Of a DNA stretch of 8,811 nt, positions 1-6,128 are shown in pieces. The DNA is from Nocardioidaceae bacterium (lineage in GTDB: Bacteria > Actinomycetota > Actinomycetes > Propionibacteriales > Nocardioidaceae). Within the stretch, counting starts at the first letter, position 1; every line of letters starts with the position of its first letter. Location of the stretch: positions 1 through 8,811 of the forward strand of contig JACCYS010000357.1 in the NCBI GenBank assembly GCA_013696365.1, written 5' to 3'. Made by a program: the position numbers and the translations under genes. The notes under the pieces were generated by a model. It was given only the letters and a program-made list of their open reading frames with translations, was not told where the DNA came from and searched no databases.

Positions 1-1508
1 ACCCAGGCCCGCCGGGGACGGACGTACAGCGAGGCGAGCAGCCCGCTGACGGCTACGATCAGCCCGGTCAGCGGCAGCCAGGCCAGCGGGGTCGAGGAGA
101 TCTGAAGCCGGGCGAACTCGGCCACACCGTCGAAGGTCACCGTGCCGAGCCCGTCGGGCAACTCTGCGGTCTGGCCGGGCTGCAGCAGCAGCCGCTCGGG
201 CTTGCCGTCGTCGTCCTGCACGACCTGCAGGTCGTCGGTGTTCAGGCTGTACACCGACTGCGGCGCGCCGTCGTCGAGGCCCAGGTCACCGGAGTACACG
301 AACAGCGACAGCGCCGGGTCGGCCGCCTCGGGGAACAGCGAGATCGGCACCCCGTCGGCGTCCCGGCCAGCCGTCGGGAGGAAGAACCCCTCCATGCCCA
401 GCTGGGACGGTTGCGCGTCGGGGGCCTTGATCACCCCCTCGGACACGTAGGAGGCGTCGGTCGGCAAAAACGGCACCGGTCCGGACGACACGACGTCACC
501 GGCCCCGTCGCGCACGGTGACCACCGGTGCATAGCCGCTGCCAACCAGGAACACCGAGGTGCCGTCGACCTCGAGCGGATGGTTGACCCGGATGTCGAAG
601 TCGCGGGCCCCCTCGCCCGGTGCGGCGATGACGGTGCCGGTCGCCTCGAACAGCTTGGGCTGGCCGACCTGCGGTCCGCTGGTCTGGAAGTCCGCGGTCA
701 TCTGCTCCAGCGACACGGTGAACGGCGGCAGCGAGGAGGGCGTGGCCAGCGCGCCGGCGGTGAACTCGTCGTACTGCGTGAGGGTGTTGGAGAAGCCGCG
801 GCCCTCGACCACGATCGCGTTGCCCCGGTACCCCCAGAGGCTGCCGACAGCGACCCCCACGAGGACGGCGACCAGGCTGACGTGAAAGACCAGGTTGCCG
901 GCCTCACGCAGGTAGCCGCGCTCGGCGCGGACCACGCCCTCGCCCTGGTCGGACGGGTCGACGTCGACCCGGAAGCGACGGCGCCGCAACATCAGGGCGG
1001 CCTGCTCCAGGGTGTCGTCGACGTCGCCGCCGGCGTCGGTCTCGAAGGACGCGTACGCAGGCAGCCGGTCCAGCCGGCTCGGTGCCCGCGGCGGACGCGC
1101 GCGCAGCGCCCTGGCGTACACGGCAGTGCGCGGCACGATGCAGCCGATCAGCGACACCAACAGCAGCAGATAGATCGCCGAGAACCACGGCGAGTCGTAG
1201 ACCGAGAACATGCCCAGCCGCTCCAGCCACGGGGTCAGGGCTGGGTGCTCGATCTGGAAGCGGGCAACCGCCAGCGAGTCCACACCCTCTTGTGGCACCA
1301 ACGACCCGGGGACGGCGGCCAACGCCAGTAGCAACAACAACAGCAACGCCGTGCGCATCGACGTCAGTTGACGCCACACCCACCGGCCGAGCTCGCGCGG
1401 CGACAACGCTGGCGGGCGTGCGGGCCCGTCCGGCTCCACCCGGCCGCCTCCCGGCGGCGGTGTGCCCGCAGCCTCGGCCGAGGTCGGTGCGGTGGTGTCT
1501 GCGCTCAC
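1..1508 (-). CDS. resB: ResB/Ccs1-family cytochrome c biogenesis protein (partial, runs off the left edge)
   Basis: Membrane protein of System II cytochrome c maturation. With CcsA it is thought to carry heme across the membrane and hold apocytochrome c for heme ligation. The frame stays open from a GTG at 1508 to the window edge, giving 502 visible residues and no stop, so the C-terminus is missing. A Pro/Gly-rich cytoplasmic leader of about 43 residues comes first. Likely membrane segments lie near residues 52-70 (a run of seven leucines), 109-126, 204-223 and 475-495. A large extracytoplasmic region fills the stretch between the third and fourth segments, which is the ResB layout. The third segment carries NLVFHVSLV, with His208 in the conserved FHxSL motif. 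The GTG lies 2 nt after the ccdA stop, suggesting translational coupling; no strong ribosome site is visible. The family call is firm; the exact start is less so. Confidence 0.9.
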   Translation of the reverse strand, partial: MSADTTAPTSAEAAGTPPPGGGRVEPDGPARPPALSPRELGRWVWRQLTSMRTALLLLLLLALAAVPGSLVPQEGVDSLAVARFQIEHPALTPWLERLGMFSVYDSPWFSAIYLLLLVSLIGCIVPRTAVYARALRARPPRAPSRLDRLPAYASFETDAGGDVDDTLEQAALMLRRRRFRVDVDPSDQGEGVVRAERGYLREAGNLVFHVSLVAVLVGVAVGSLWGYRGNAIVVEGRGFSNTLTQYDEFTAGALATPSSLPPFTVSLEQMTADFQTSGPQVGQPKLFEATGTVIAAPGEGARDFDIRVNHPLEVDGTSVFLVGSGYAPVVTVRDGAGDVVSSGPVPFLPTDASYVSEGVIKAPDAQPSQLGMEGFFLPTAGRDADGVPISLFPEAADPALSLFVYSGDLGLDDGAPQSVYSLNTDDLQVVQDDDGKPERLLLQPGQTAELPDGLGTVTFDGVAEFARLQISSTPLAWLPLTGLIVAVSGLLASLYVRPRRAW

Positions 1509-1510
1509 GC

Positions 1511-2257
1511 TCAGACCGCCGTCTCGAAGCCGGGGATCCAACCGCGCAGCGAGGCGACCCACAGGTCCCACCAGCCGGTGAGCAACAAGACACCGACGGC
1601 CACCAGCATCAGGCCGCCGAGCCGGGTCACCCACTGCTGGCGGCGGCGCAGCCACGCGGTCGCGCCCAACATGCGCCGGAACGCGAGACCCGCCACGATG
1701 AACGGGATGCCCAACCCCAGGCAGTAGAACAGCGTCAGCAGCGCACCCCGCCCGGCGCTGGCCTCGTCGAACGACAACGCCAGCACGGCGGTCAGTGTCG
1801 GACCCAGACACGGTGTCCAGCCCAGGCCAAACAGCACGCCGAGCAGCGGGGCGGCTGCCACCCCGACGTCGGGCACCCGGTGCACCCGCAGGTCGCGCTG
1901 CAGCCAGGGAAGCAACCCCATGAACGCCAGCCCCATCCCCACCACCACAGCCCCAAGCACCACGCTGATGGTGCGCTGGTTGCTGAGGAACCAGGTGCCC
2001 ACCGCCCCCATCAGGGTGCCCAGCGAGACGAACACGAACGAGAACCCGAGCACGAACAGGACGGTGCCAGCCAGCATCCGACCCCGGCGGCCATCGGCCA
2101 GATCCGCGCCGGACAGCCCGGTGACGTACGAGACGTAGCCGGGCAGCAAAGGCACCACACACGGGGAGAAGAAGCTCACCAGCCCGGCGATGACCGCGAC
2201 CGGCACCGCCAACACCAGCGAGCCGCTCAGTGCGGTGGCCTGGAACCACTCACCCAC
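1511..2257 (-). CDS. ccdA: CcdA-type thiol-disulfide transmembrane reductase
   Basis: Integral membrane protein that passes electrons from cytoplasmic thioredoxin to extracytoplasmic thioredoxin-like proteins, keeping the apocytochrome c CXXC reduced for heme attachment. The protein is 248 residues, normal for CcdA, with about six membrane segments. The two family cysteines are present: Cys33 in FFSPCVVPLLPGY and Cys150 in GLGWTPCLGPTL. The GTG start at 2257 is chosen because GAGGAGG lies 9 nt upstream and the product then begins just before the first membrane segment. The frame is open up to 2314, but that would add 19 basic, hydrophilic residues and increase overlap with the upstream gene. 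The start overlaps the end of the thioredoxin-like gene by 8 nt, so the two are probably coupled. The likely redox partner is that lipoprotein, encoded next door. Confidence 0.93.
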   Translation of the reverse strand: MGEWFQATALSGSLVLAVPVAVIAGLVSFFSPCVVPLLPGYVSYVTGLSGADLADGRRGRMLAGTVLFVLGFSFVFVSLGTLMGAVGTWFLSNQRTISVVLGAVVVGMGLAFMGLLPWLQRDLRVHRVPDVGVAAAPLLGVLFGLGWTPCLGPTLTAVLALSFDEASAGRGALLTLFYCLGLGIPFIVAGLAFRRMLGATAWLRRRQQWVTRLGGLMLVAVGVLLLTGWWDLWVASLRGWIPGFETAV

Positions 2258-2846
2258 TGTCCTCGACCTCCTCGACCAGGTCGACCAGAGTGCCCGGCGA
2301 GGTGATTTCGTCAACCACCCGGGCGCCGACCCGGCCCTGCGAGTCGATCACCCAGGTGGTCGGCACCGCCGCCGAGGGCAGGCTGTCCCGAAAACCGAGC
2401 AGCTGTGCACTGGTCGGGTCGTAGATGCTGGGCCAGTCGATGTCGAAGCGCCGCTGGAAGGCGGCCGCACCGTCCCTGTCGTCGCGGATGTTGACCCCCA
2501 GGAAGGCGACCCGGTCGGCGCCCAGCCGGCGTTGCGCCTCGACCAGGTCGTCGGCCTCTGCCCGACACGGCGGGCAGTCGGCGAACCAGACGTTCAGTAC
2601 GACGGGCTGGCCGGCGTAGTCGGACAGCGCGACCCGCCCGCCGTCGACGGACTCGCCTGCCACGGCGGGCGCGTCGGCGCGCTCGGCTGCCGGCACGACG
2701 GTGATGCCGAGGTCGCTGCGCACGTACCCGCCGGCGGCGCGCTCGGACGAGATGCCGCCAGCGCAGCCAGCCAGCAGGGCACCGGCGGTCAGGGCGGCGG
2801 CCGCCCTGACCCGTCGCCCGCGTCGGTCTGCTCCGGAGCCGAGCAA
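2250..2846 (-). CDS. TlpA/ResA-like thioredoxin-fold lipoprotein
   Basis: Extracytoplasmic thiol-disulfide oxidoreductase expected to reduce apocytochrome c, taking electrons from CcdA. With a TTG start at 2846 it has 198 residues: an N-terminal RRGRR basic patch, a hydrophobic stretch (about 15-26) and a lipobox LLAGC with the acylated Cys at 28. The thioredoxin fold follows from about residue 55, with CPPC at 91-94 and the cis-proline region AVPTTW near 161-165. The TTG is preferred because GGAG sits 9 nt upstream, the gap to the phosphatase stop is 4 nt, and the signal peptide then has normal length. An ATG at 2939 in the same frame would bury the signal behind 31 extra residues and overlap the phosphatase by 89 nt. 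The residue before the first active-site Cys is Asp, where the family usually has Trp. ResA is the best functional analogue, but the symbol is left blank because several TlpA types look alike. Confidence 0.87.
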   Translation of the reverse strand: MLGSGADRRGRRVRAAAALTAGALLAGCAGGISSERAAGGYVRSDLGITVVPAAERADAPAVAGESVDGGRVALSDYAGQPVVLNVWFADCPPCRAEADDLVEAQRRLGADRVAFLGVNIRDDRDGAAAFQRRFDIDWPSIYDPTSAQLLGFRDSLPSAAVPTTWVIDSQGRVGARVVDEITSPGTLVDLVEEVEDSG

Positions 2847-2850
2847 ACCG

Positions 2851-3534
2851 TCAGGCTCCGAACTGCTGGTCGTCGGCCGGAGCCAGCAGGTCGGCGGCCG
2901 GCTCGTTGTATGCCACCGACTCGATGTTGTCGTCCACATAGGTCAGCGAGGTGACGCTGGCCAGCGCGCACTGGCGGCGTCGGGGGTCGTGCACGAAGCG
3001 GCGCCCCTCGGCGACGCAGCGGGCGATCCACACCGGCAGCTGGTGGGACACGATGACCGCCTCATGGCCCAGCGCGGCGTCGCGAGCGTCGGCTGCAGCT
3101 GCCAGCATGCGGGCGGCGATCTCGGCGTACGGCTCGCCCCAGGAGGGCTGGAACGGGTTGCGCAGCCGCCACCACACGCTCGGGTGCCACAGGGCACCGT
3201 CGCCGACGCCAAACGTCTGACCCTCGAACGAGTTGCCCGCCTCCAGCACCCGCTGGTCGATGTGCACCTCGAGGTCCAGACCGGCGGCGGTCGGCGCCGC
3301 CGTCTCCTGCGCTCGCTCCAGCGGTGAGGACACCAGGTGGGTGACGTTGTGGGCGGCGAAGAAGCCGGCCGCGCGCTCGGCCATCGTGACGCCGAGCTCA
3401 GACAGGTGGAAGTTCGGTCGACGGCCGTACAAGATGCCGGCCGGGTTGTGCACCTCACCGTGACGCAGCAGGTGGACGACGGTGCGGGGAACAGGGCTGC
3501 TGCTGGCGGGCCTGTCGTCTGCGGGCCCGCTCAC
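2851..3534 (-). CDS. Histidine phosphatase (phosphoglycerate mutase-like) family protein
   Basis: Cytoplasmic protein of 227 residues in the histidine phosphatase superfamily; the substrate is unknown. The phospho-acceptor motif LLRHGEVHNP is at 22-31, with Arg24 and His25. SSPLERAQETA at 69-79 supplies the second arginine, LEAGNSFEG carries the acid residue (Glu98), and VSHQLPVW holds the second catalytic histidine at His164. All key residues for phosphatase chemistry appear intact. The length suits a stand-alone phosphatase, and nothing in the sequence supports true glycolytic mutase activity over a general phosphatase. The GTG start shares one base with the hemL TAG stop, with a GGGA about 10 nt upstream. 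It sits between hemL and the cytochrome c genes; from memory a similar gene holds the same place in mycobacteria, which hints at a heme-related or metabolite-repair job. That role is inference. Confidence 0.88.
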   Translation of the reverse strand: MSGPADDRPASSSPVPRTVVHLLRHGEVHNPAGILYGRRPNFHLSELGVTMAERAAGFFAAHNVTHLVSSPLERAQETAAPTAAGLDLEVHIDQRVLEAGNSFEGQTFGVGDGALWHPSVWWRLRNPFQPSWGEPYAEIAARMLAAAADARDAALGHEAVIVSHQLPVWIARCVAEGRRFVHDPRRRQCALASVTSLTYVDDNIESVAYNEPAADLLAPADDQQFGA

Positions 3535-4898
3535 TACGCCGTCCCATTCCCGGCCGCGGGGGTCGCCTGGGCAGCGGCGCGGGCTGCGTGCGGCAGCGCG
3601 GACGCCACCGCATCGATGGCAGCCTCATCGAGTGCGGCGTTCACGAACCACGCCTCGTACGCGCTCGGTGGCAGCCACACCCCGTGCGCCAGCATGGCGT
3701 GAAAGAAGGCGCTGAACCGGTGCAGCTGCTGGTCCTGCGCGCCGGTGAAGTCGACCACGGCGGTCCGTGACGGGTCGCCGAAGAAGATGCTGAACATATT
3801 GCCGGCTGACTGCGCCAGGTGCGGCACCCCGGCGGCGGTGAGGGCGTCCGAGGCGAGTGCCTTGATGGTGGCGGCCGTCCGGTCGAGCCCGGCGTACACC
3901 TCGGCGGTCGCCAACTGCAGAGCGGTCAGCCCCGCGGTCACCGCGACGGGGTTGCCCGACAGTGTGCCGGCTTGATAGACGGGCCCGTCGGGTGCGAGCC
4001 GCGCCATCACCTCGGCGCGGCCTCCGAAGGCGGCCGCCGGGAAACCCCCTCCCATCACCTTGCCGAAGGTGGTCAGGTCGGGCGCCCACCCCTCGACGGC
4101 ACCGTCGAGACCCCACCAGCCCTGCCGATGGACCCGAAAGCCGGTCATCACCTCGTCGCTGATCAGCAGCGCACCGTGTGCCCGGCAGGTGGCGGCGAGG
4201 GTGGCGTTGAAGCCGGGCAGCGGTGGAACCGCACCCATGTTGCCGGCGGCGGCCTCGGTAATGACGCAGGCGATCCGGTCGCCGTGCTCGGCGAAGACCT
4301 GCGCGACAGCGTCGGAGTCGTTGTAGGCCAGCACGATGGTCGTCGCGGTCGCTGCGGTTGGCACCCCTGGGGTGCCCGGCAACCCGAAGGTCACCACCCC
4401 GGACCCCGCCGATGCCAGCAGAGCGTCGACGTGACCGTGGTAGCAGCCGGCGAACTTGACCACCAGGTCGCGGCCGGTGAAGCCGCGCGCCAGCCGCACC
4501 GCAGACATCGTCGCCTCAGTACCTGACGACACCAACCGCACCTGCTCGACCGACGTTCGAGCGATGATCTCCTCAGCCAACGCCACCTCGACCTCGGTGG
4601 GCGCGCCGTAGGAGGTTCCGTTGGCCGCTGTGCTGCGCACGGCGTCGACGATCGCCGGGTGGGCGTGTCCGTGCAGCAGCGCGCCCCACGACGACACCAG
4701 GTCGACGTATGTCCGGCCGTCGGCGTCGGTGATGTAGGGCCCGCGGCCCACGGCCACAAACCGGGGCGTGCCGCCGACGGCCCGAAAGGCGCGGACCGGC
4801 GAGTTGACCCCGCCGGGGATCGCCGTGCGGGCGCGGTTCATCAGCGCGGCCGAGGCCGGTGCCTCGTACGGGTGCTCGGTGGTTGGTGCGGCGGTCAC
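3534..4898 (-). CDS. hemL: Glutamate-1-semialdehyde 2,1-aminomutase
   Basis: PLP-dependent enzyme that turns glutamate-1-semialdehyde into 5-aminolevulinate, the last step of the C5 route to tetrapyrroles. The 454-residue product begins its conserved part with IPGGVNSPVRAF (27-38), followed by LVSSGTEATMSAVRLARGF (122-140), the GCYHGHVDALL loop (151-161), the cofactor-binding SDEVMTGFR (247-255) and TFGKVMGGG with the PLP lysine at Lys280. YQAGTLSGNP (308-317) is also intact. The GTG at 4898 gives a leader of normal length. The frame is open to an ATG at 4994 (486 residues), but the extra 32 residues do not look like the family, have no ribosome site and would cover an operator-like palindrome. 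In-frame GTGs at 4958 and 4949 are other options. The stop overlaps the phosphatase start by one base. Confidence 0.95.
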   Translation of the reverse strand: MTAAPTTEHPYEAPASAALMNRARTAIPGGVNSPVRAFRAVGGTPRFVAVGRGPYITDADGRTYVDLVSSWGALLHGHAHPAIVDAVRSTAANGTSYGAPTEVEVALAEEIIARTSVEQVRLVSSGTEATMSAVRLARGFTGRDLVVKFAGCYHGHVDALLASAGSGVVTFGLPGTPGVPTAATATTIVLAYNDSDAVAQVFAEHGDRIACVITEAAAGNMGAVPPLPGFNATLAATCRAHGALLISDEVMTGFRVHRQGWWGLDGAVEGWAPDLTTFGKVMGGGFPAAAFGGRAEVMARLAPDGPVYQAGTLSGNPVAVTAGLTALQLATAEVYAGLDRTAATIKALASDALTAAGVPHLAQSAGNMFSIFFGDPSRTAVVDFTGAQDQQLHRFSAFFHAMLAHGVWLPPSAYEAWFVNAALDEAAIDAVASALPHAARAAAQATPAAGNGTA

Positions 4899-4904
4899 CG
4901 CCTC

Positions 4905-4910
4905 ATTGTC
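4905..4910 (-). promoter_or_regulatory. Candidate -10 element for hemL
   Basis: The minus strand reads GACAAT, matching TATAAT at four of six positions including the two most important (second A, final T). It ends 6 nt before the GTG at 4898, the spacing expected if transcription starts at the start codon itself. No convincing -35 element is seen 16-18 bp upstream. The nearest purine-rich ribosome-site candidates are poorly placed: GAGG only 2 nt from the GTG and GGGGA 10 nt away. A leaderless message is therefore plausible but unproven. Confidence 0.25.
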
Positions 4911-4965
4911 CCCGACGGCACGAGAGGGCGATCCGGTGGTGGCCCGCACCCACCTCACCCCCGGC

Positions 4966-4984
4966 CACGATCCGCGCATTTCGT
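4966..4984. repeat. Palindromic operator-like repeat, copy 1 (hemL-proximal)
   Basis: The 19 bases cacgatccgcgcatttcgt are the exact reverse complement of the 19 bases at 5095-5113. The inner 18 bp (4967-4984) is itself a gapped palindrome, ACGA-N3-GCGC-N3-TCGT. Its centre lies about 77 bp upstream of the proposed hemL start. Size and symmetry suit a dimeric repressor or activator. No regulator family is recognised from the motif. Confidence 0.6.
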
Positions 4985-5006
4985 CGGTTGTCATGCGGCG
5001 ACATGC

Positions 5007-5026
5007 CGACGCGGCCCGGCGCGTCG
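5007..5026. repeat. Perfect inverted repeat (7-bp stem, 6-nt loop)
   Basis: CGACGCG at 5007-5013 pairs exactly with CGCGTCG at 5020-5026 around a GCCCGG loop. It lies between the two longer palindromes. There is no run of T after it on either strand, so it does not look like a classical terminator. It could be an RNA hairpin in a read-through message, another protein site, or chance in GC-rich DNA. Confidence 0.4.
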
Positions 5027-5094
5027 CTCATCGACTTCGAGCGCAGCCACAGGCTGATGCGGCCCAGCTGCCTGCGGGTTTCGGATTGCGGAGC

Positions 5095-5113
5095 ACGAAA
5101 TGCGCGGATCGTG
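5095..5113. repeat. Palindromic operator-like repeat, copy 2 (hemB-proximal)
   Basis: The 19 bases acgaaatgcgcggatcgtg repeat copy 1 in opposite orientation with no mismatch. Here the symmetry extends one step further: GCACGA at 5093-5098 and TCGTGC at 5109-5114 form six-base arms. The site begins 22 nt past the hemB stop codon. Centre-to-centre distance to copy 1 is 128 bp, about 12 helical turns, so looping between bound proteins is possible. The two copies could alternatively pair in RNA as a long stem with a 110-nt loop. Confidence 0.6.
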
Positions 5114-5135
5114 CGGGGGTCGCGGGAGGGTCGAG

Positions 5136-6125
5136 TCAGGCACGTGTGTGGTTGGCGAGCAGCCCGGCCGCCTCGACGGCCCAGTAGGTCAGCACGATGT
5201 CCGCGCCGGCCCGGCGGATGCCGGTGAGCACCTCCAGGATCGCGCGCTCCCGGTCGATCCAGCCGCGCTGCGCGGTGGCCTCGACCATCGCGCACTCACC
5301 GGACACGTTGTACGCCGCGACCGGCACGTCGACGGCGTCGCGCACGGCGCGGACGACGTCGAGGTAACCCATGGCGGGCTTGACCAGCACGATGTCGGCA
5401 CCCTCGGCGACATCCGCGCGGGCCTCGCGCAGCGACTCGCGCAGGTTGGCCGGGTCCTGCTGGTAGGTGCGCCGGTCGCCAACCAGCGAGCTGTCGACCG
5501 CCTCGCGGAACGGGCCGTAGAACGCCGAGGCGTACTTCGCGGCGTACGCCAGGATGCCGGTGCCGGTGTGTCCCGCCCCGTCGAGCGCCGCACGAATCGC
5601 CGCGACCTGGCCATCCATCATGCCGCTCGGCCCCACCTGGTGGACCCCGGCCTCGGCATGCACCAGCGCCATCTCGGCGTAGCGCTCCAGAGTCGCGTCG
5701 TTGTCGACGAGCCCGCTGGCGTCCAGCACGCCACAGTGCCCGTGATCGGTGAACTCGTCGAGGCACAGGTCGCTCATCACCACCAGCGCGTCGCCGACCT
5801 CGGCAACGGCATCACGGATCGCGACGCTGAGCACCCCGTCCGGGTTGGTGGCGCCGGACCCCACGGCGTCTTTGTGTTTTGGCACGCCGAACAGCATCAC
5901 CCCACCGAGACCGAGCCTGGCGGCGTCTGCGACCGCTTTGCGCAGCGACTCCCGGTTGTGCTGGACGACGCCCGGCATGCTGGTGATGGGCACCGGCTCG
6001 CTGGCACCCCCGCGCACGAACATCGGCAGCACCAGCTGCCCCGGACGTAGCGTGGTCTCGGCGACCAACCCCCGTACGGCCGGCGACGCGCGCAGCCGGC
6101 GGTGCCGATGCTCGGGAAAGCCCAC
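5136..6125 (-). CDS. hemB: Delta-aminolevulinic acid dehydratase (porphobilinogen synthase)
   Basis: Cytoplasmic enzyme that condenses two 5-aminolevulinate molecules into porphobilinogen. The 329-residue length is normal. The N-terminal RHRRLRASPAVRGLV and VLPMFV (32-37) are typical. The Schiff-base lysines are Lys197 in AYAAKYASAFYGP and Lys249 in VLVKPAMGYLD. GPSGMMDGQV (165-174) and YNVSGECAM (272-280) are present. The metal site reads DLCLDEFTDHGHCG (119-132): Cys121, Asp123 and Cys131, a mix of the zinc-type (three Cys) and magnesium-type (Ala/Asp/Asp) signatures. The GTG start at 6125 lies 3 nt after the hemD stop; only a weak AAGG is seen upstream, so re-initiation after hemD is likely. 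The product fits between HemL (substrate supply) and HemC (next step), both encoded here. Confidence 0.96.
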   Translation of the reverse strand: MGFPEHRHRRLRASPAVRGLVAETTLRPGQLVLPMFVRGGASEPVPITSMPGVVQHNRESLRKAVADAARLGLGGVMLFGVPKHKDAVGSGATNPDGVLSVAIRDAVAEVGDALVVMSDLCLDEFTDHGHCGVLDASGLVDNDATLERYAEMALVHAEAGVHQVGPSGMMDGQVAAIRAALDGAGHTGTGILAYAAKYASAFYGPFREAVDSSLVGDRRTYQQDPANLRESLREARADVAEGADIVLVKPAMGYLDVVRAVRDAVDVPVAAYNVSGECAMVEATAQRGWIDRERAILEVLTGIRRAGADIVLTYWAVEAAGLLANHTRA

Positions 6126-6128
6126 CGC

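Larger units (their letters stand above)
4899..5135. promoter_or_regulatory. Intergenic control region between hemB and hemL
   Basis: This is the only sizeable non-coding stretch in the window, about 237 bp between the hemB stop and the proposed hemL start. It contains no TA dinucleotide, so there is no canonical TANNNT -10 box. It does hold two identical 18-bp palindromes in opposite orientation (4967-4984 and 5095-5112) and a perfect hairpin (5007-5026) between them. The hairpin has no T-tract on either strand, so I see no clear intrinsic terminator for hemB. The arrangement suggests a promoter and operator region for the hemL block, possibly with some read-through from hemB. Function is inference from layout and symmetry. 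Confidence 0.55.

Noticed and set aside
411..1331. A 306-codon plus-strand frame opposite resB
   Set aside because: Composition is typical of antisense to a GC-rich gene, with no conserved motif; the minus-strand ResB frame is continuous and has membrane segments.
1321..1345. Short TTG/CAA repeat (microsatellite-like)
   Set aside because: It encodes the leucine run of the first ResB membrane segment and needs no other explanation; the frame through it is intact.
904..1593. A 229-codon minus-strand frame overlapping the start of resB
   Set aside because: It is in another frame of the same strand and gives an Ala/Arg/Gly-rich product without motifs; the ResB frame through the same bases has the expected membrane segments and FHVSL motif.
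1082..2305. A 407-codon open frame on the plus strand opposite ccdA and resB
   Set aside because: The product is a low-complexity Arg/Gln/His/Pro string with no recognisable domain and lies opposite well-supported membrane proteins; it is a codon-bias shadow.
2847..2939. N-terminal extension of the thioredoxin-like protein to the ATG at 2939
   Set aside because: It would overlap the phosphatase by 89 nt, push the lipoprotein signal away from the N-terminus and lose the well-placed GGAG site of the TTG start.
5100..5187. Possible terminator directly after hemB
   Set aside because: The palindrome after the stop has no following T-run on the minus strand, so an intrinsic terminator is not supported; a Rho-dependent end cannot be judged by eye.
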